Made by a program: the position numbers and the translations under genes
The notes under the pieces: model-generated
What the model was told of the DNA's origin: nothing
Seen by the model: the letters and a program-made list of their open reading frames with translations, nothing else
The model's database searches: none
Shown here: positions 8,973 through 18,100 of the stretch, in pieces
Layout of the letters: each line of letters starts with the position of its first letter
Position numbering within the stretch: position 1 is the stretch's first letter
Assembly: GCA_024413595.1 (NCBI GenBank)
Contig: JAKSUC010000033.1
Coordinates: 1-37,414, forward strand
DNA from: Bacteroidales bacterium
GTDB lineage: Bacteria > Bacteroidota > Bacteroidia > Bacteroidales > UBA3824
Length of the DNA stretch: 37,414 bases
Direction of reading: 5' to 3'

Positions 8973-10223
8973 TTATTTTCTTAATCTATTGAAAATAATT
9001 TCTCTTAATTTTGTTTCTATTTCTTTGGCTTTCTTTTCCTTTAATTCTTTTAGTTTATGAAATATACTAATTTTAGGATAACGTTCTGATAAACTTATAT
9101 AAAAAGCAAATAATACAACAGGTAGTTGCATAATAGATTTTATATCTGGAAATATATTATCTAATAATAAACATACCCCTAAAACAATACTTAATGAAAT
9201 AACTGTTTGTTTTATATTTGTTCGTTTTACTGATATAGGTTCTGAAATTTTGGTAGGTTCAATATTTATATTTTCACTAGGTTTTGGTAATGTGTAATCA
9301 TATTTTATTACTTTTAATTGTTTATCGTCTATATCAATTCCTTGAAAATATTCTGTTTTATGTTGCCATTCTTCTTTTAATAAAACTTTATTATCTAAAT
9401 CTCTTGATAAATGAAACATACATTCTGTATTGTTCATAGTTTCCCAATCAGAAATATAACTAACTCTTTTTTTATAGTTGCTATAAAACGAATTGTTATC
9501 ATTATTAAATTCTTCAGTTTCTGACAAAAAATAATATCTATCATTAAAATATTTTAACCAACAATATTGGTTTGTATTATTATTATATAATTTATATTCG
9601 TTAGAAAAAACGCTATCGATATTCGAAGTAGATTGTGACAATACAAAACACTCTTGATCGTTTATCAAAAGCCCATCTCCTACCCCAAATCCTTCTTTTA
9701 TCGAATATGATTTATTTCTTATTTTATTATCATCATGAAATTTTGATATAACTGGCAAATATATACTTAAAGGTAATTCATTGTTAGAATTTGTAGTTTT
9801 TTTTATATCATCTTGTGTTAAAAATACACCATTATAATAGGTGGCGTTTTTTATTATATAAAAATCTTTTTCACTTTGGTCATATTTATATTTTATCGTT
9901 TCTTTTTCTTTATAATCAGTATCACCAATGGCTTGTAAAACAAAATATTCTCTTGTAATTGTTTTTATACCCTTAGGTTCTATACGAAAATGATATTTTT
10001 TTGATATTTTATTATCAGATAATGAAAAAAGTTTGTATTTATTGGTTTCAAAATCATCTTCTAAATACCAAATAGAATTGTCTAAATTTTTCTTTAATTT
10101 ATATTCACATAGTGTATAATATGTTTTCTTGGTTTTATACAATAAAACTGAAATTCCTATTATATTGCATTCTACATCATTATAAAATGTAATTTTATCA
10201 CCAATATTTGCAAATAGAGACAT
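8973..10223 (-). CDS. DUF4178-like protein with two C-terminal membrane segments
   Basis: This 416-residue protein has no recognisable enzyme motif. The first ~75 residues (FANIGDKITFYNDVECNIIG, then a Tyr/Leu-rich strand and IWYLEDD) resemble the small DUF4178 beta-domain. A second, similar block appears near 175-240 (GVGDGLLINDQECFVL ... YCWLKYFNDRYYFL). Two hydrophobic segments near the C-terminus (TVISLSIVLGVCLLL and LPVVLFAFYISL) are followed by a Lys/Arg/Glu-rich tail. So a large soluble region precedes a membrane anchor. DUF4178 genes often sit near membrane-remodelling or polyamine-type genes in other bacteria; no such partner is visible here. The function is unknown and the domain call is tentative. 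Confidence 0.6.
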   Translation of the reverse strand: MSLFANIGDKITFYNDVECNIIGISVLLYKTKKTYYTLCEYKLKKNLDNSIWYLEDDFETNKYKLFSLSDNKISKKYHFRIEPKGIKTITREYFVLQAIGDTDYKEKETIKYKYDQSEKDFYIIKNATYYNGVFLTQDDIKKTTNSNNELPLSIYLPVISKFHDDNKIRNKSYSIKEGFGVGDGLLINDQECFVLSQSTSNIDSVFSNEYKLYNNNTNQYCWLKYFNDRYYFLSETEEFNNDNNSFYSNYKKRVSYISDWETMNNTECMFHLSRDLDNKVLLKEEWQHKTEYFQGIDIDDKQLKVIKYDYTLPKPSENINIEPTKISEPISVKRTNIKQTVISLSIVLGVCLLLDNIFPDIKSIMQLPVVLFAFYISLSERYPKISIFHKLKELKEKKAKEIETKLREIIFNRLRK

Positions 10224-10245
10224 AATTTAATTTTGGATAGAAAAA

Positions 10246-10253
10246 CAAAGATA
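10246..10253 (-). promoter_or_regulatory. Probable -7 box for the DUF4178-like gene
   Basis: TATCTTTG on the minus strand matches TAnnTTTG and lies 22 bases upstream of the start codon. No clear TTG is found at the -33 position. Confidence 0.45.
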
Positions 10254-10412
10254 TAAAATTTTCTCTTTATTTTTTCATTACTTATCACAAAATATTTAAA
10301 GATGCAATTTTAAAATTTGAACGTTTTCTATATTTCAACATATATTTTAATTTTTTAAGTAATCTTTTTTTTAAATTTAGTTAAGCAATAAAAAAATTCA
10401 AATCTCAAAAAC

Positions 10413-10443
10413 TTTGTAACTATTAACAATATTTGTATATTTG
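10413..10443 (+). promoter_or_regulatory. Promoter of Rpn-family gene, copy A
   Basis: TTTG (10413-10416), 19 bases, then TATATTTG (10436-10443). This exact consensus decides the start codon: a TTG at 10433 that would extend the frame by 12 codons straddles the -7 box and cannot be transcribed from this promoter. Confidence 0.88.
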
Positions 10444-10468
10444 CAAAAATCAAAATTGTAAATCAAAA

Positions 10469-11386
10469 ATGAGTAAGTATTTAGACCCTAAAGTTGATTT
10501 AACCTTTAAAAAGGTATTTGGCGAGCATAAAAATCTTGTTATTAGTCTTTTAAATTCGTTATTGCCTCTTCCTAAAAATCATATAATTGAATCAATTGAA
10601 TATCTTTCTCCTGAGCAAATTCCTGAAAATCCTGGAAAAAAATATTCAATAGTTGATGTAAAATGCAAAGACAACTACGATAGATATTTTATTGTAGAAA
10701 TGCAAACTTATTGGAATTCTGCATATTTTTATCGTACTTTATATAATGTAACTAAATTATATTCATCTCAACTTGAAACTGCTGAACAATTTGATCAATT
10801 ACACAATGTTTATGCGTTGAGTATTGTTGATGTGAATAAAATTCCTGAATTTAAAGATTACGACGAATATATTCAAACTTACTTTATCACAAACAATAAT
10901 CATATTGAAGATAAAAAAGATGCTATTGTGATGTCGTTTGTGGATATTCGTAAATATAAACCTATTACGCATGGTGAAAAACTATTAAAAGATCTTTGGT
11001 TACAATTTTTTACTCAAATAAACGAAGCCACTGAAATTGTTGACCAAGCAATGCTAAACAACAAAGACATTTCACAAGCATTAGAAATTTTAAAACGTTC
11101 GGCATACACTGACGCTGAAATTGCATACTACGAAAAATCTCGTCTAAATCAAATTACTGAACGTTCTGCCCTAAAAGTGGAGCGTGAAGTAGGGAGAGAA
11201 GAAGGTAGATTGGAAGGTAGAATGGAAGGTAGAAAAGAAGGCAAAGAAGAAGGTAGATTGGAAGAAAAAATAGATAATATCAAAGCTTTAATGAAAAACA
11301 TGAATCTTGATTTTGATACAGTTGTTAAAGTTCTTAATATTCCAAAAGATTATATTGAAAAACTTAGAAGTTTAATAAATGAATAA
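10469..11386 (+). CDS. Rpn-family recombination-promoting nuclease/putative transposase, copy A
   Basis: The 305-residue protein belongs to the PD-(D/E)XK nuclease family transposase group (Rpn/TIGR01784-type). It starts MSKYLDPKVDLTFKKVFGE, the usual family opening. The nuclease core follows: IVDVKCKDN with the acidic Asp, then RYFIVEMQ, the (D/E)-x-K-like E-x-Q site. The C-terminal third carries the family's charged low-complexity run of GREEG, GRLEG and GRMEG units (about 235-260), likely coiled or helical. In E. coli, Rpn proteins are DNA endonucleases that raise RecA-independent recombination. I chose ATG 10469 because a consensus promoter overlaps the longer TTG start. A terminator shared with the convergent thioredoxin-like gene follows. 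Confidence 0.88.
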   Translation: MSKYLDPKVDLTFKKVFGEHKNLVISLLNSLLPLPKNHIIESIEYLSPEQIPENPGKKYSIVDVKCKDNYDRYFIVEMQTYWNSAYFYRTLYNVTKLYSSQLETAEQFDQLHNVYALSIVDVNKIPEFKDYDEYIQTYFITNNNHIEDKKDAIVMSFVDIRKYKPITHGEKLLKDLWLQFFTQINEATEIVDQAMLNNKDISQALEILKRSAYTDAEIAYYEKSRLNQITERSALKVEREVGREEGRLEGRMEGRKEGKEEGRLEEKIDNIKALMKNMNLDFDTVVKVLNIPKDYIEKLRSLINE

Positions 11387-11391
11387 ATTAT

Positions 11392-11429
11392 AAAAAAAAG
11401 CCGTTCAAAAAAATTGAACGGCTTTTTTT
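11392..11429. terminator. Bidirectional terminator, repeat copy A
   Basis: The arms GCCGTTCAA and TTGAACGGC (11400-11422, loop AAAAA) have an A-run before and a T-run after. It terminates the Rpn gene on the plus strand and the convergent operon ending at 11434 on the minus strand. Confidence 0.88.
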
Positions 11430-11433
11430 ATAT

Positions 11434-12048
11434 CTATTTCTGAATTAAACTATCGTACATATATTTCAAATTTTTAAAATCGAAATCAGTTCCATGAGTT
11501 GATTTATTTGGAAGATAAATTGATAATACATGTAAATTTTTATCTACTATAATGTAGTAAGGAAATAATAATTTATCAGCAGGAATGTTTAGTTCTGAAC
11601 TGTTATATATTTGATAATCAATAATATTATAAATATGATTACAAATTTTGAAATTCCTTTTGCTGTCAAAATCACCTAAAAATATTATTTTTGAAAAATC
11701 AAAACATTCTTTATTATCTAACAAAACACTAATTGCATGATTAACACATTGTTCACAATATTTATCTGAATATCTAATTAATAAAAAATTATCATGGATA
11801 ATATCTGATAGTTTTAATTCACAATTTGCTGTATCTTTAATTACAAGTTTTGTGTCAATATAGCAATTACTATTATTAATATTTTCAACAAATTGATTTT
11901 GATAAATATTTAAATTTGTTGTAATATTTTCAAGATATTGATTTTGATTATTTAATTCATATTTTAAACTAAAATTAGAATTCAAAACAAAAATTTCCGA
12001 AACTACAATTATTATAAATATTATTCCTATAATTATATTTTTTATCAT
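11434..12048 (-). CDS. Membrane-anchored thioredoxin-like protein with CxxC motif
   Basis: A 204-residue protein with a single N-terminal membrane segment (about residues 4-22) and a periplasm-facing domain. Cys98-Glu-Gln-Cys101, just after the strand FLLIRYSDKYC, is placed like a thioredoxin-fold redox centre. The later strand YYIIVDKNLHV fits the fold's central sheet. It is shorter and more diverged than TlpA or DsbE proteins, and the cis-Pro after Leu-Phe (LFPYYII) is present. Its start codon overlaps the stop of the beta-propeller gene by one base (TAATG), which points to translational coupling. Together with the Cys-containing NVEALA product two genes upstream, a role in thiol handling of that exported product is a reasonable inference, not shown. 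Confidence 0.7.
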   Translation of the reverse strand: MIKNIIIGIIFIIIVVSEIFVLNSNFSLKYELNNQNQYLENITTNLNIYQNQFVENINNSNCYIDTKLVIKDTANCELKLSDIIHDNFLLIRYSDKYCEQCVNHAISVLLDNKECFDFSKIIFLGDFDSKRNFKICNHIYNIIDYQIYNSSELNIPADKLLFPYYIIVDKNLHVLSIYLPNKSTHGTDFDFKNLKYMYDSLIQK

Positions 12049-13220
12049 TATTCTAATCCTTTAAGAGTATAAAGAATAACAAGAGGATTATCATCTTCTT
12101 TAAGATTTTTTATTTTTTCAACATCTTCTTGTGAAATGTGATTTTCTGGTATTATATAATCTAATAATGGCCTATATGGTAAATTTTCGTATGATAATAC
12201 ATTAATAAAATAATTATGATATGTACCATATGGGTTTCCACAAATAAGACAAAATCCTAAACTTGATTTTAGCGGAAAATTATTTATACCAACTATCATT
12301 TTTCCAGAGTGTTTATTTCGAAAAAAAACATAAGGTTTATTTTCTCTAAACAATACGAAACTTTGAAATTTGTCATTTTCTGCAAAACAGCCATTTATTT
12401 CGTATTTATTTTTAATTTGAGAATATTTTTTATAATCATAATAAACTTCGTTTTCATCAACAACATTTTCGAGTTCTCCTAATTCTAGTTTGTATTTTAC
12501 ATAAAAAGAAGTGTCATTAAAAAAATATATATTATTATCACAACATCTTGAAAACATAATATTTTCATTGTTTTTATTTAGTAAAAAAGAAGGATATACT
12601 GAAGGGTATTGTTTACTTAATGAACTAATATTTGTTATGTTAAAACCAAAATCAGTGGTAATAAATAAATTTTTCTGCGCTTTATTTTGTGAAAATTCTT
12701 GAAAAAAAATATATCCATTTTTAAAAGGCATACAATCTTGAATATAAAATGGAATATCTATCGCTGTTAAATATTCACCTGTTTCTGTATATTTATATAC
12801 GGTCTTGAATTGAAAAATTAAAAATTCGTGAGTATATTTATTATATGAAATACAATCAGGAGAATATATTTCTCCAGGTCCATTACCAGTAAAAATTGTT
12901 TTAATGTATTTTCCATCTAAATCAAAAATAATTACACGTTTATTATGATCTAAAATATAAATATAATTATCTCCTATTTGTAAACGGTGAATATAACCAA
13001 ACAAAGCCTCATCAATGCTCTCTAATTTAATTACATAAATACTATCAACAATGTCTTCATCATAAAATAAAACTGACTCTTGATTTGCTTTTGTTAATAA
13101 ATCGACACAATCAATTATTTCTGCATTGTTTTCGTTGACTAATGGAATTTGATAATTATTTGAATTACATCCATAAATAATAGACAAACATATTATTATA
13201 ATATAAATTAAGTATTTCAT
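12048..13220 (-). CDS. 6-bladed beta-propeller lipoprotein
   Basis: From ATG 13220 the protein is 390 residues. It starts with a lipoprotein signal (MKYLIYIIIICLSIIYGC, lipid-attachment Cys18). The body has repeated propeller-like strands: YIYILDHNKRVIIFDLDGKY, then IKTIFTGNGPGEIYSP, and again FKTVYKYTETGEYL. The GxGPGE loop is characteristic of Bacteroidales 6-bladed beta-propeller proteins. A longer reading from TTG 13247 exists, but it starts inside a stem-loop (13236-13264) and lacks a proper signal start, so I reject it. Family members often occur beside NVEALA peptides, as here. Its likely place is an envelope leaflet, and its binding partner is unknown. Confidence 0.82.
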   Translation of the reverse strand: MKYLIYIIIICLSIIYGCNSNNYQIPLVNENNAEIIDCVDLLTKANQESVLFYDEDIVDSIYVIKLESIDEALFGYIHRLQIGDNYIYILDHNKRVIIFDLDGKYIKTIFTGNGPGEIYSPDCISYNKYTHEFLIFQFKTVYKYTETGEYLTAIDIPFYIQDCMPFKNGYIFFQEFSQNKAQKNLFITTDFGFNITNISSLSKQYPSVYPSFLLNKNNENIMFSRCCDNNIYFFNDTSFYVKYKLELGELENVVDENEVYYDYKKYSQIKNKYEINGCFAENDKFQSFVLFRENKPYVFFRNKHSGKMIVGINNFPLKSSLGFCLICGNPYGTYHNYFINVLSYENLPYRPLLDYIIPENHISQEDVEKIKNLKEDDNPLVILYTLKGLE

Positions 13221-13235
13221 AGGATTATATTTAAA

Positions 13236-13264
13236 ACTATCATTCAAATTAATTGAATGATAGT
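13236..13264 (-). terminator. Intercistronic stem-loop, possible partial terminator
   Basis: A perfect 12-bp stem ACTATCATTCAA / TTGAATGATAGT has a 5-base loop and is followed on the minus strand by only TTTTAAAT. The short U-run suggests partial termination or 3'-end protection. It would allow more NVEALA mRNA than downstream mRNA. Confidence 0.65.
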
Positions 13265-13275
13265 AAGTTTAAAAA

Positions 13276-13788
13276 TTATCTTATTTCTTTTGTTATAAGA
13301 TTAATCCAACAACCATGCGCTGTATCAGGAAACCAAGCTGCTTCAATTTCTTTTTGAGTATATTGATAATTTGATTGCTGTTGATTTATTGATTGCTGTT
13401 GATTTATTGATTGCTGTTGATAAGGAGACTGTTGTTGAGATGGTGATGAATTATTAAAATAAACTATAACTTCGCCAAAATTCTTTGTAGAACAATTTGG
13501 ATTCGACATGCTATATTTACAATAAATCTTAACATAAATACTTGTTTTTTCAGATTCAGCTTTTCCATCACAAATAACAACATTTTCTTTATTATCCGAT
13601 CCAAAAAAATCATTAACATCTTTAACAAATCCAAAAAAAGTCATACCAAATTCAATTGGATTTTGAGCTAGAGCCTCTAAATCATCTAGATTAATATTAT
13701 TTTTGATTTGATTTTGATTTGCAATATAAATATTGCTACTTGCTACTAGCATCAAAAATGCTAATGCAAAAATTTTAATTTTTTTCAT
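13276..13788 (-). CDS. NVEALA-family exported precursor with Q-rich repeat
   Basis: The 170-residue product starts with Lys residues and a hydrophobic stretch (KIFALAFLMLVASSNIYIA, 5-23), then NINLDDLEALAQN around 31-43. The DLEALA at 36-41 is the family's NVEALA-type motif, probably where a leader is processed. The mature part has Cys residues in VICDGK, IYCKY, NPNCST and a final HGCWIN, then ends in EIR. Between them is a Ser/Pro/Gln-rich run of four hexapeptides (SPSQQQ, SPYQQQ, SINQQQ twice). Most NVEALA proteins are shorter, so the Q-rich tail is unusual. It is first in an operon with the propeller and thioredoxin-like genes. The biological role of the family is not established. Confidence 0.8.
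   Translation of the reverse strand: MKKIKIFALAFLMLVASSNIYIANQNQIKNNINLDDLEALAQNPIEFGMTFFGFVKDVNDFFGSDNKENVVICDGKAESEKTSIYVKIYCKYSMSNPNCSTKNFGEVIVYFNNSSPSQQQSPYQQQSINQQQSINQQQSNYQYTQKEIEAAWFPDTAHGCWINLITKEIR
13373..13444. repeat. Four 18-bp tandem units inside the NVEALA gene
   Basis: The units at 13373, 13391, 13409 and 13427 are in frame and encode the S-x-x-Q-Q-Q hexapeptides. The first two units (plus-strand order) are identical over 18 bases and the others diverge. Slippage could change copy number without breaking the frame. Confidence 0.9.
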
Positions 13789-14109
13789 CGTTTAAATTTA
13801 ATAAGGTTAAGAATAAATTTAATTTTTTTATAAAAGATTTCGATATTGCACACTAATTCCTTGAATTATGGCAATAACATTTTTAGGTGAGTATCGTTTA
13901 AGTTTTCATAGCTTTATAGGTTAAAGTTTAACAATTGGGGAAATGATTGATGAGTTTTAGAAGGGCACATACAATACTTTTCCCCTTTTCATTATAAATT
14001 ACGCGCCAAATATAAGGCTACTTTTTTATATTTCCAAATTATTAATAATTAATTTTGTTTTTTTTTCATTTATTTTTTGAATTTAGTAAAGTTACTACAA
14101 ATCAGTTTG
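13789..14109. other. Intergenic region between NVEALA gene and Rpn copy B, no gene seen
   Basis: These 320 bases hold no convincing ORF. There is a palindrome GTTAAA-G-TTTAAC (13920-13932) and a spaced pair GGGGAAA (about 13937) / TTTCCCC (about 13978) that could form a large hairpin. No exact consensus promoter for the NVEALA operon was found; TAAATTTA near its start is a one-mismatch -7 candidate. It may hold regulatory sites for that operon. Confidence 0.4.
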
Positions 14110-14116
14110 CAAAAAC

Positions 14117-14147
14117 TTTGTAACTATTAACAATATTTGTATATTTG
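14117..14147 (+). promoter_or_regulatory. Promoter of Rpn-family gene, copy B
   Basis: TTTG (14117-14120), 19 bases, TATATTTG (14140-14147). It is identical to copy A. Confidence 0.88.
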
Positions 14148-14172
14148 CAAAAATCAAAATTGTAAATCAAAA

Positions 14173-15090
14173 ATGAGTAAGTATTTAGACCCTAAAGTTG
14201 ATTTAACCTTTAAAAAGGTATTTGGCGAGCATAAAAATCTTGTTATTAGTCTTTTAAATTCGTTATTGCCTCTTCCTAAAAATCATATAATTGAATCAAT
14301 TGAATATCTTTCTCCTGAGCAAATTCCTGAAAATCCTGGAAAAAAATATTCAATAGTTGATGTAAAATGCAAAGACAACTACGATAGATATTTTATTGTA
14401 GAAATGCAAACTTATTGGAATTCTGCATATTTTTATCGTACTTTATATAATGTAACTAAATTATATTCATCTCAACTTGAAACTGCTGAACAATTTGATC
14501 AATTACACAATGTTTATGCGTTGAGTATTGTTGATGTGAATAAAATTCCTGAATTTAAAGATTACGACGAATATATTCAAACTTACTTTATCACAAACAA
14601 TAATCATATTGAAGATAAAAAAGATGCTATTGTGATGTCGTTTGTGGATATTCGTAAATATAAACCTATTACGCATGGTGAAAAACTATTAAAAGATCTT
14701 TGGTTACAATTTTTTACTCAAATAAACGAAGCCACTGAAATTGTTGACCAAGCAATGCTAAACAACAAAGACATTTCACAAGCATTAGAAATTTTAAAAC
14801 GTTCGGCATACACTGACGCTGAAATTGCATACTACGAAAAATCTCGTCTAAATCAAATTACTGAACGTTCTGCCCTAAAAGTGGAGCGTGAAGTAGGGAG
14901 AGAAGAAGGTAGATTGGAAGGTAGAATGGAAGGTAGAAAAGAAGGCAAAGAAGAAGGTAGATTGGAAGAAAAAATAGATAATATCAAAGCTTTAATGAAA
15001 AACATGAATCTTGATTTTGATACAGTTGTTAAAGTTCTTAATATTCCAAAAGATTATATTGAAAAACTAAGAAGTTTTATAAATGAATAA
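14173..15090 (+). CDS. Rpn-family recombination-promoting nuclease/putative transposase, copy B
   Basis: This 305-residue protein is identical to the copy at 10469 except for Phe instead of Leu near the C-terminus (LRSFINE versus LRSLINE). The same nuclease-core residues (IVDVKC Asp; VEMQ Glu) and the GREEG/GRLEG charged repeat are present, so both copies look intact. The start was chosen as in copy A. It is convergent with carB and shares a bidirectional terminator with it. The near identity implies either recent duplication or ongoing gene conversion. Confidence 0.88.
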   Translation: MSKYLDPKVDLTFKKVFGEHKNLVISLLNSLLPLPKNHIIESIEYLSPEQIPENPGKKYSIVDVKCKDNYDRYFIVEMQTYWNSAYFYRTLYNVTKLYSSQLETAEQFDQLHNVYALSIVDVNKIPEFKDYDEYIQTYFITNNNHIEDKKDAIVMSFVDIRKYKPITHGEKLLKDLWLQFFTQINEATEIVDQAMLNNKDISQALEILKRSAYTDAEIAYYEKSRLNQITERSALKVEREVGREEGRLEGRMEGRKEGKEEGRLEEKIDNIKALMKNMNLDFDTVVKVLNIPKDYIEKLRSFINE

Positions 15091-15096
15091 ATTATA

Positions 15097-15132
15097 AAAA
15101 AAAAGCCGTTCATTTTTTTGAACGGCTTTTTT
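15097..15132. terminator. Bidirectional terminator, repeat copy B
   Basis: The arms GCCGTTCA and TGAACGGC (15105-15126) are flanked by an A-run of nine and a T-run. It serves the Rpn gene and carB. The arms match copy A but the loop is T-rich rather than A-rich. Confidence 0.88.
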
Positions 15133-15158
15133 AATAAAGTATAATTAGTTGTAAAAAA

Positions 15159-18100
15159 CTATCTACCCATATATTCTTGCCAAGTTTTGATACTTAAATC
15201 TTTAACATCTTTGCTACAGAAAGCGTGGATAAATGCACTTGCAAGACGTGCATTTGTTAACAATGGAATATTATGATCAATTGCAGCGCGACGTATTTTA
15301 TAACCATTGGTTAATTCACGTTTTGTATGATTTTTAGGAATATTTATAACCATATCAACTTCGTGTTCTGCAATAGCTTTCATAATATTTTCACCATCTT
15401 CATCTGGCCAACACAAAACTGTTGATTTTACTCCATTTTCAGCTAAAAATTTATTAGTTCCTGCGGTAGCAAATATTTTGTAACCTTTTGATTGTAGTAT
15501 TTTGCAAGGTTCAAGCAAATCAACTTTACCTTTTGCATCTCCAGAAGAAACTAAAATTCCTTTTTCTGGAACATGGAATCCTACAGAAAGAAGTGAATTC
15601 ATTATTGCTTCGTTAAAATCTGTACCTAAACAACCAACTTCTCCTGTTGAACTCATATCAACACCTAATACTGGGTCGGCTCTGTGTAAACGTGCAAATG
15701 AAAATTGTGAAGCTTTTACTCCAATGTGATCTATATCATAGGTTGAAGAATCTACTTTTTCAATTGGAACATCAAGCATTATTTTGGTTGCGGTTTCAAT
15801 AAAGTTGCGTCCCAAAACTTTTGATACAAATGGGAAACTTCTTGATGCTCGTAAGTTACATTCAATAACTTTTACATTGTTTTGTTTTGCAAGATATTGA
15901 ATATTAAATGGACCACTAATATTTAATTCTTTAGCAATTTTCTTACTGATTTGTTTAATACTACGAGCTGTTGCAAGATAAATATTTTGTGCAGGGAATA
16001 CTAATGTTGCGTCTCCTGAGTGAACTCCTGCAAATTCTACGTGTTCTGATATTGCATATTCGATAATTTCTCCGTTTTTAGCAACTGCATCAAATTCTAT
16101 TTCTTTTGCATTTTGCATAAATTGTGAAACTACAACAGGATATTCTTTTGAAACTTTAGCTGCCATTGCTAAAAATTCGTGCATTTGTTCTTTTGTGTAG
16201 CAAACATTCATTGCAGCTCCTGACAAAACGTATGATGGACGAATCAATACTGGGAATCCAACCTCATCAATAAATTTATCAATTTCTTCATAACTTGTCA
16301 ATGCTTCCCAACGTGGTTGGTCTATTCCCAATTGGTCTAACATTGCTGAAAATTTATGACGATTTTCTGCGCGGTCAATTGAAATTGGTGATGTACCTAA
16401 TACTGGAACGTCTTGACGATATAATTTCATTGCCAAGTTGTTAGGTATTTGTCCTCCTGTTGAAACTATAACGCCTTTTGGATCTTCTAAATCAAGAACA
16501 TCTAAAACTCGTTCAAATGATAATTCATCAAAATATAAACGATCACACATATCATAATCGGTGCTGACTGTTTCTGGGTTATAATTTATCATTATTGATT
16601 TATAACCAAGTTTTCTTGCTGTTTGTGTTGCGTTTACTGAGCACCAGTCAAATTCTACTGAAGAACCAATACGATATGCACCAGAACCTAGAACTACAAT
16701 GTTTTTATCTTTGCGATAATCGTAACTAATGCTATGAGTATCGGCTCCGTATGTCATATATAAATAGTTTGTAAGTTCTGGATGTTCAGAAGCTACTGTG
16801 TTGATACGACGAACTACTGGCAAAATTCCAAGTTGTTTTCTATGATTACGAACTCTAAGAATTTCTTTTTCCATATTGCCTGATGGATTTTCAACAAATC
16901 TTGCAATTTGGAAATCTGAGAATCCCATACGTTTGGCTTCTTTCATAACGTCTGCTGGTACGTCTTCTATTTTTGAATATTGTCCAAGTACTTTTTCGTA
17001 GTCAACTATATTTTTAAGTCCTTTTAAGAACCATTTGTCAATTTTTGTTAGTTCTTCAACTCGGTCGATAGTATAACCTTTTTCAAAAGCTTTGGCAATA
17101 GCAAATATTCTTAAATCTGTAGGATTTGCAAGTTCGTCATCTAGGTCTGCAAATTCAAGATCGTTGTTTCCAACAAATCCGTGCATTCCTTGTCCTATCA
17201 TACGAAGTCCTTTTTGAATAATTTCTTCAAATGATTTTCCTATAGACATGATTTCACCTACTGATTTCATTGAAGAACCTATATGACGATCTACGCCAAC
17301 AAATTTACTCAAATCCCAACGTGGTATTTTAACAATCATGTAATCTACTGATGGAGCTACGTATGCTGAATTTGGGGTATTCATTTCTCCTATTTGATCA
17401 AGAGAATATCCTAATGCTAATTTTGCTGCTACAAAAGCTAGAGGATATCCTGAAGCTTTAGAAGCCAATGCTGAACTACGACTTAATCGTGCATTGATTT
17501 CTATAATTCTGTAATCGTTGGTTTCTGCATTAAATGCATATTGAATATTACATTCTCCAACTATACCTATATGACGAACAACTTTCTTGGCTATCTCTTG
17601 AAGCATTTCTATTTGAGATTGAGATAGCGAAATTATTGGAGCTACTACTATACTTTCACCTGTATGAATTCCTAGTGGATCAACATTTTCCATTGGAACT
17701 ACGGTGAAACAATGATCGTTTTTGTCGCGAATAACTTCAAATTCTATTTCTTTCCAACCTTTTAAAGACTCTTCTACAAGTATTTGTTTAGAATAAGCTA
17801 ATGCACTTTCACAAAGTTCTTTAAATGATTTTTCATCAGGACAAATACCAGAACCCAAACCTCCCAATGCGTAAGCGGAACGAACCATTACTGGAAATCC
17901 AATTCTGTGTGCAACTGTAAGTGCATCTTCCATAGACTCAACAGCTTGTGAAACTGGTGTTTTGGCTTGTATTTCGTTTAGTTTCTTTACAAATAATTCT
18001 CTATCTTCTGTTATCATTATTGCATCTACAGAAGTGCCTAGAACTTTAACGTTGTATTTTTCAAGAACGCCTGAAAGATATAGTTGTGTACCACAATTCA

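Larger units (their letters stand above)
10406..11429 (+). repeat. Long direct repeat, copy A
   Basis: This block holds promoter, Rpn-family gene and terminator, and is repeated at 14110-15132 in the same orientation. By eye the coding parts differ by two substitutions near the 3' end (Leu versus Phe four residues from the C-terminus, and one silent change). The terminator loop and an A-run length also differ. Identity begins abruptly at 10406/14110. The flanks upstream share only a loose AATTTAGT-A-AAG similarity. Confidence 0.93.
14110..15132 (+). repeat. Long direct repeat, copy B
   Basis: This is the second copy of the promoter-gene-terminator block at 10406-11429, 3704 bases downstream. 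No target-site duplication was recognised at either copy. Confidence 0.93.

Noticed and set aside
10433..10468. TTG start at 10433 (and 14137) for the Rpn genes
   Set aside because: The codon lies in the -7 promoter box, and the family normally starts at MSKYLDPK.
13221..13247. TTG start at 13247 for the propeller lipoprotein
   Set aside because: It lies in the intercistronic hairpin and would place a hydrophilic tail before the lipoprotein signal.
10406..15132. Classical composite transposon
   Set aside because: No terminal inverted repeats or target-site duplications were found around either Rpn copy; recombination between copies remains possible.
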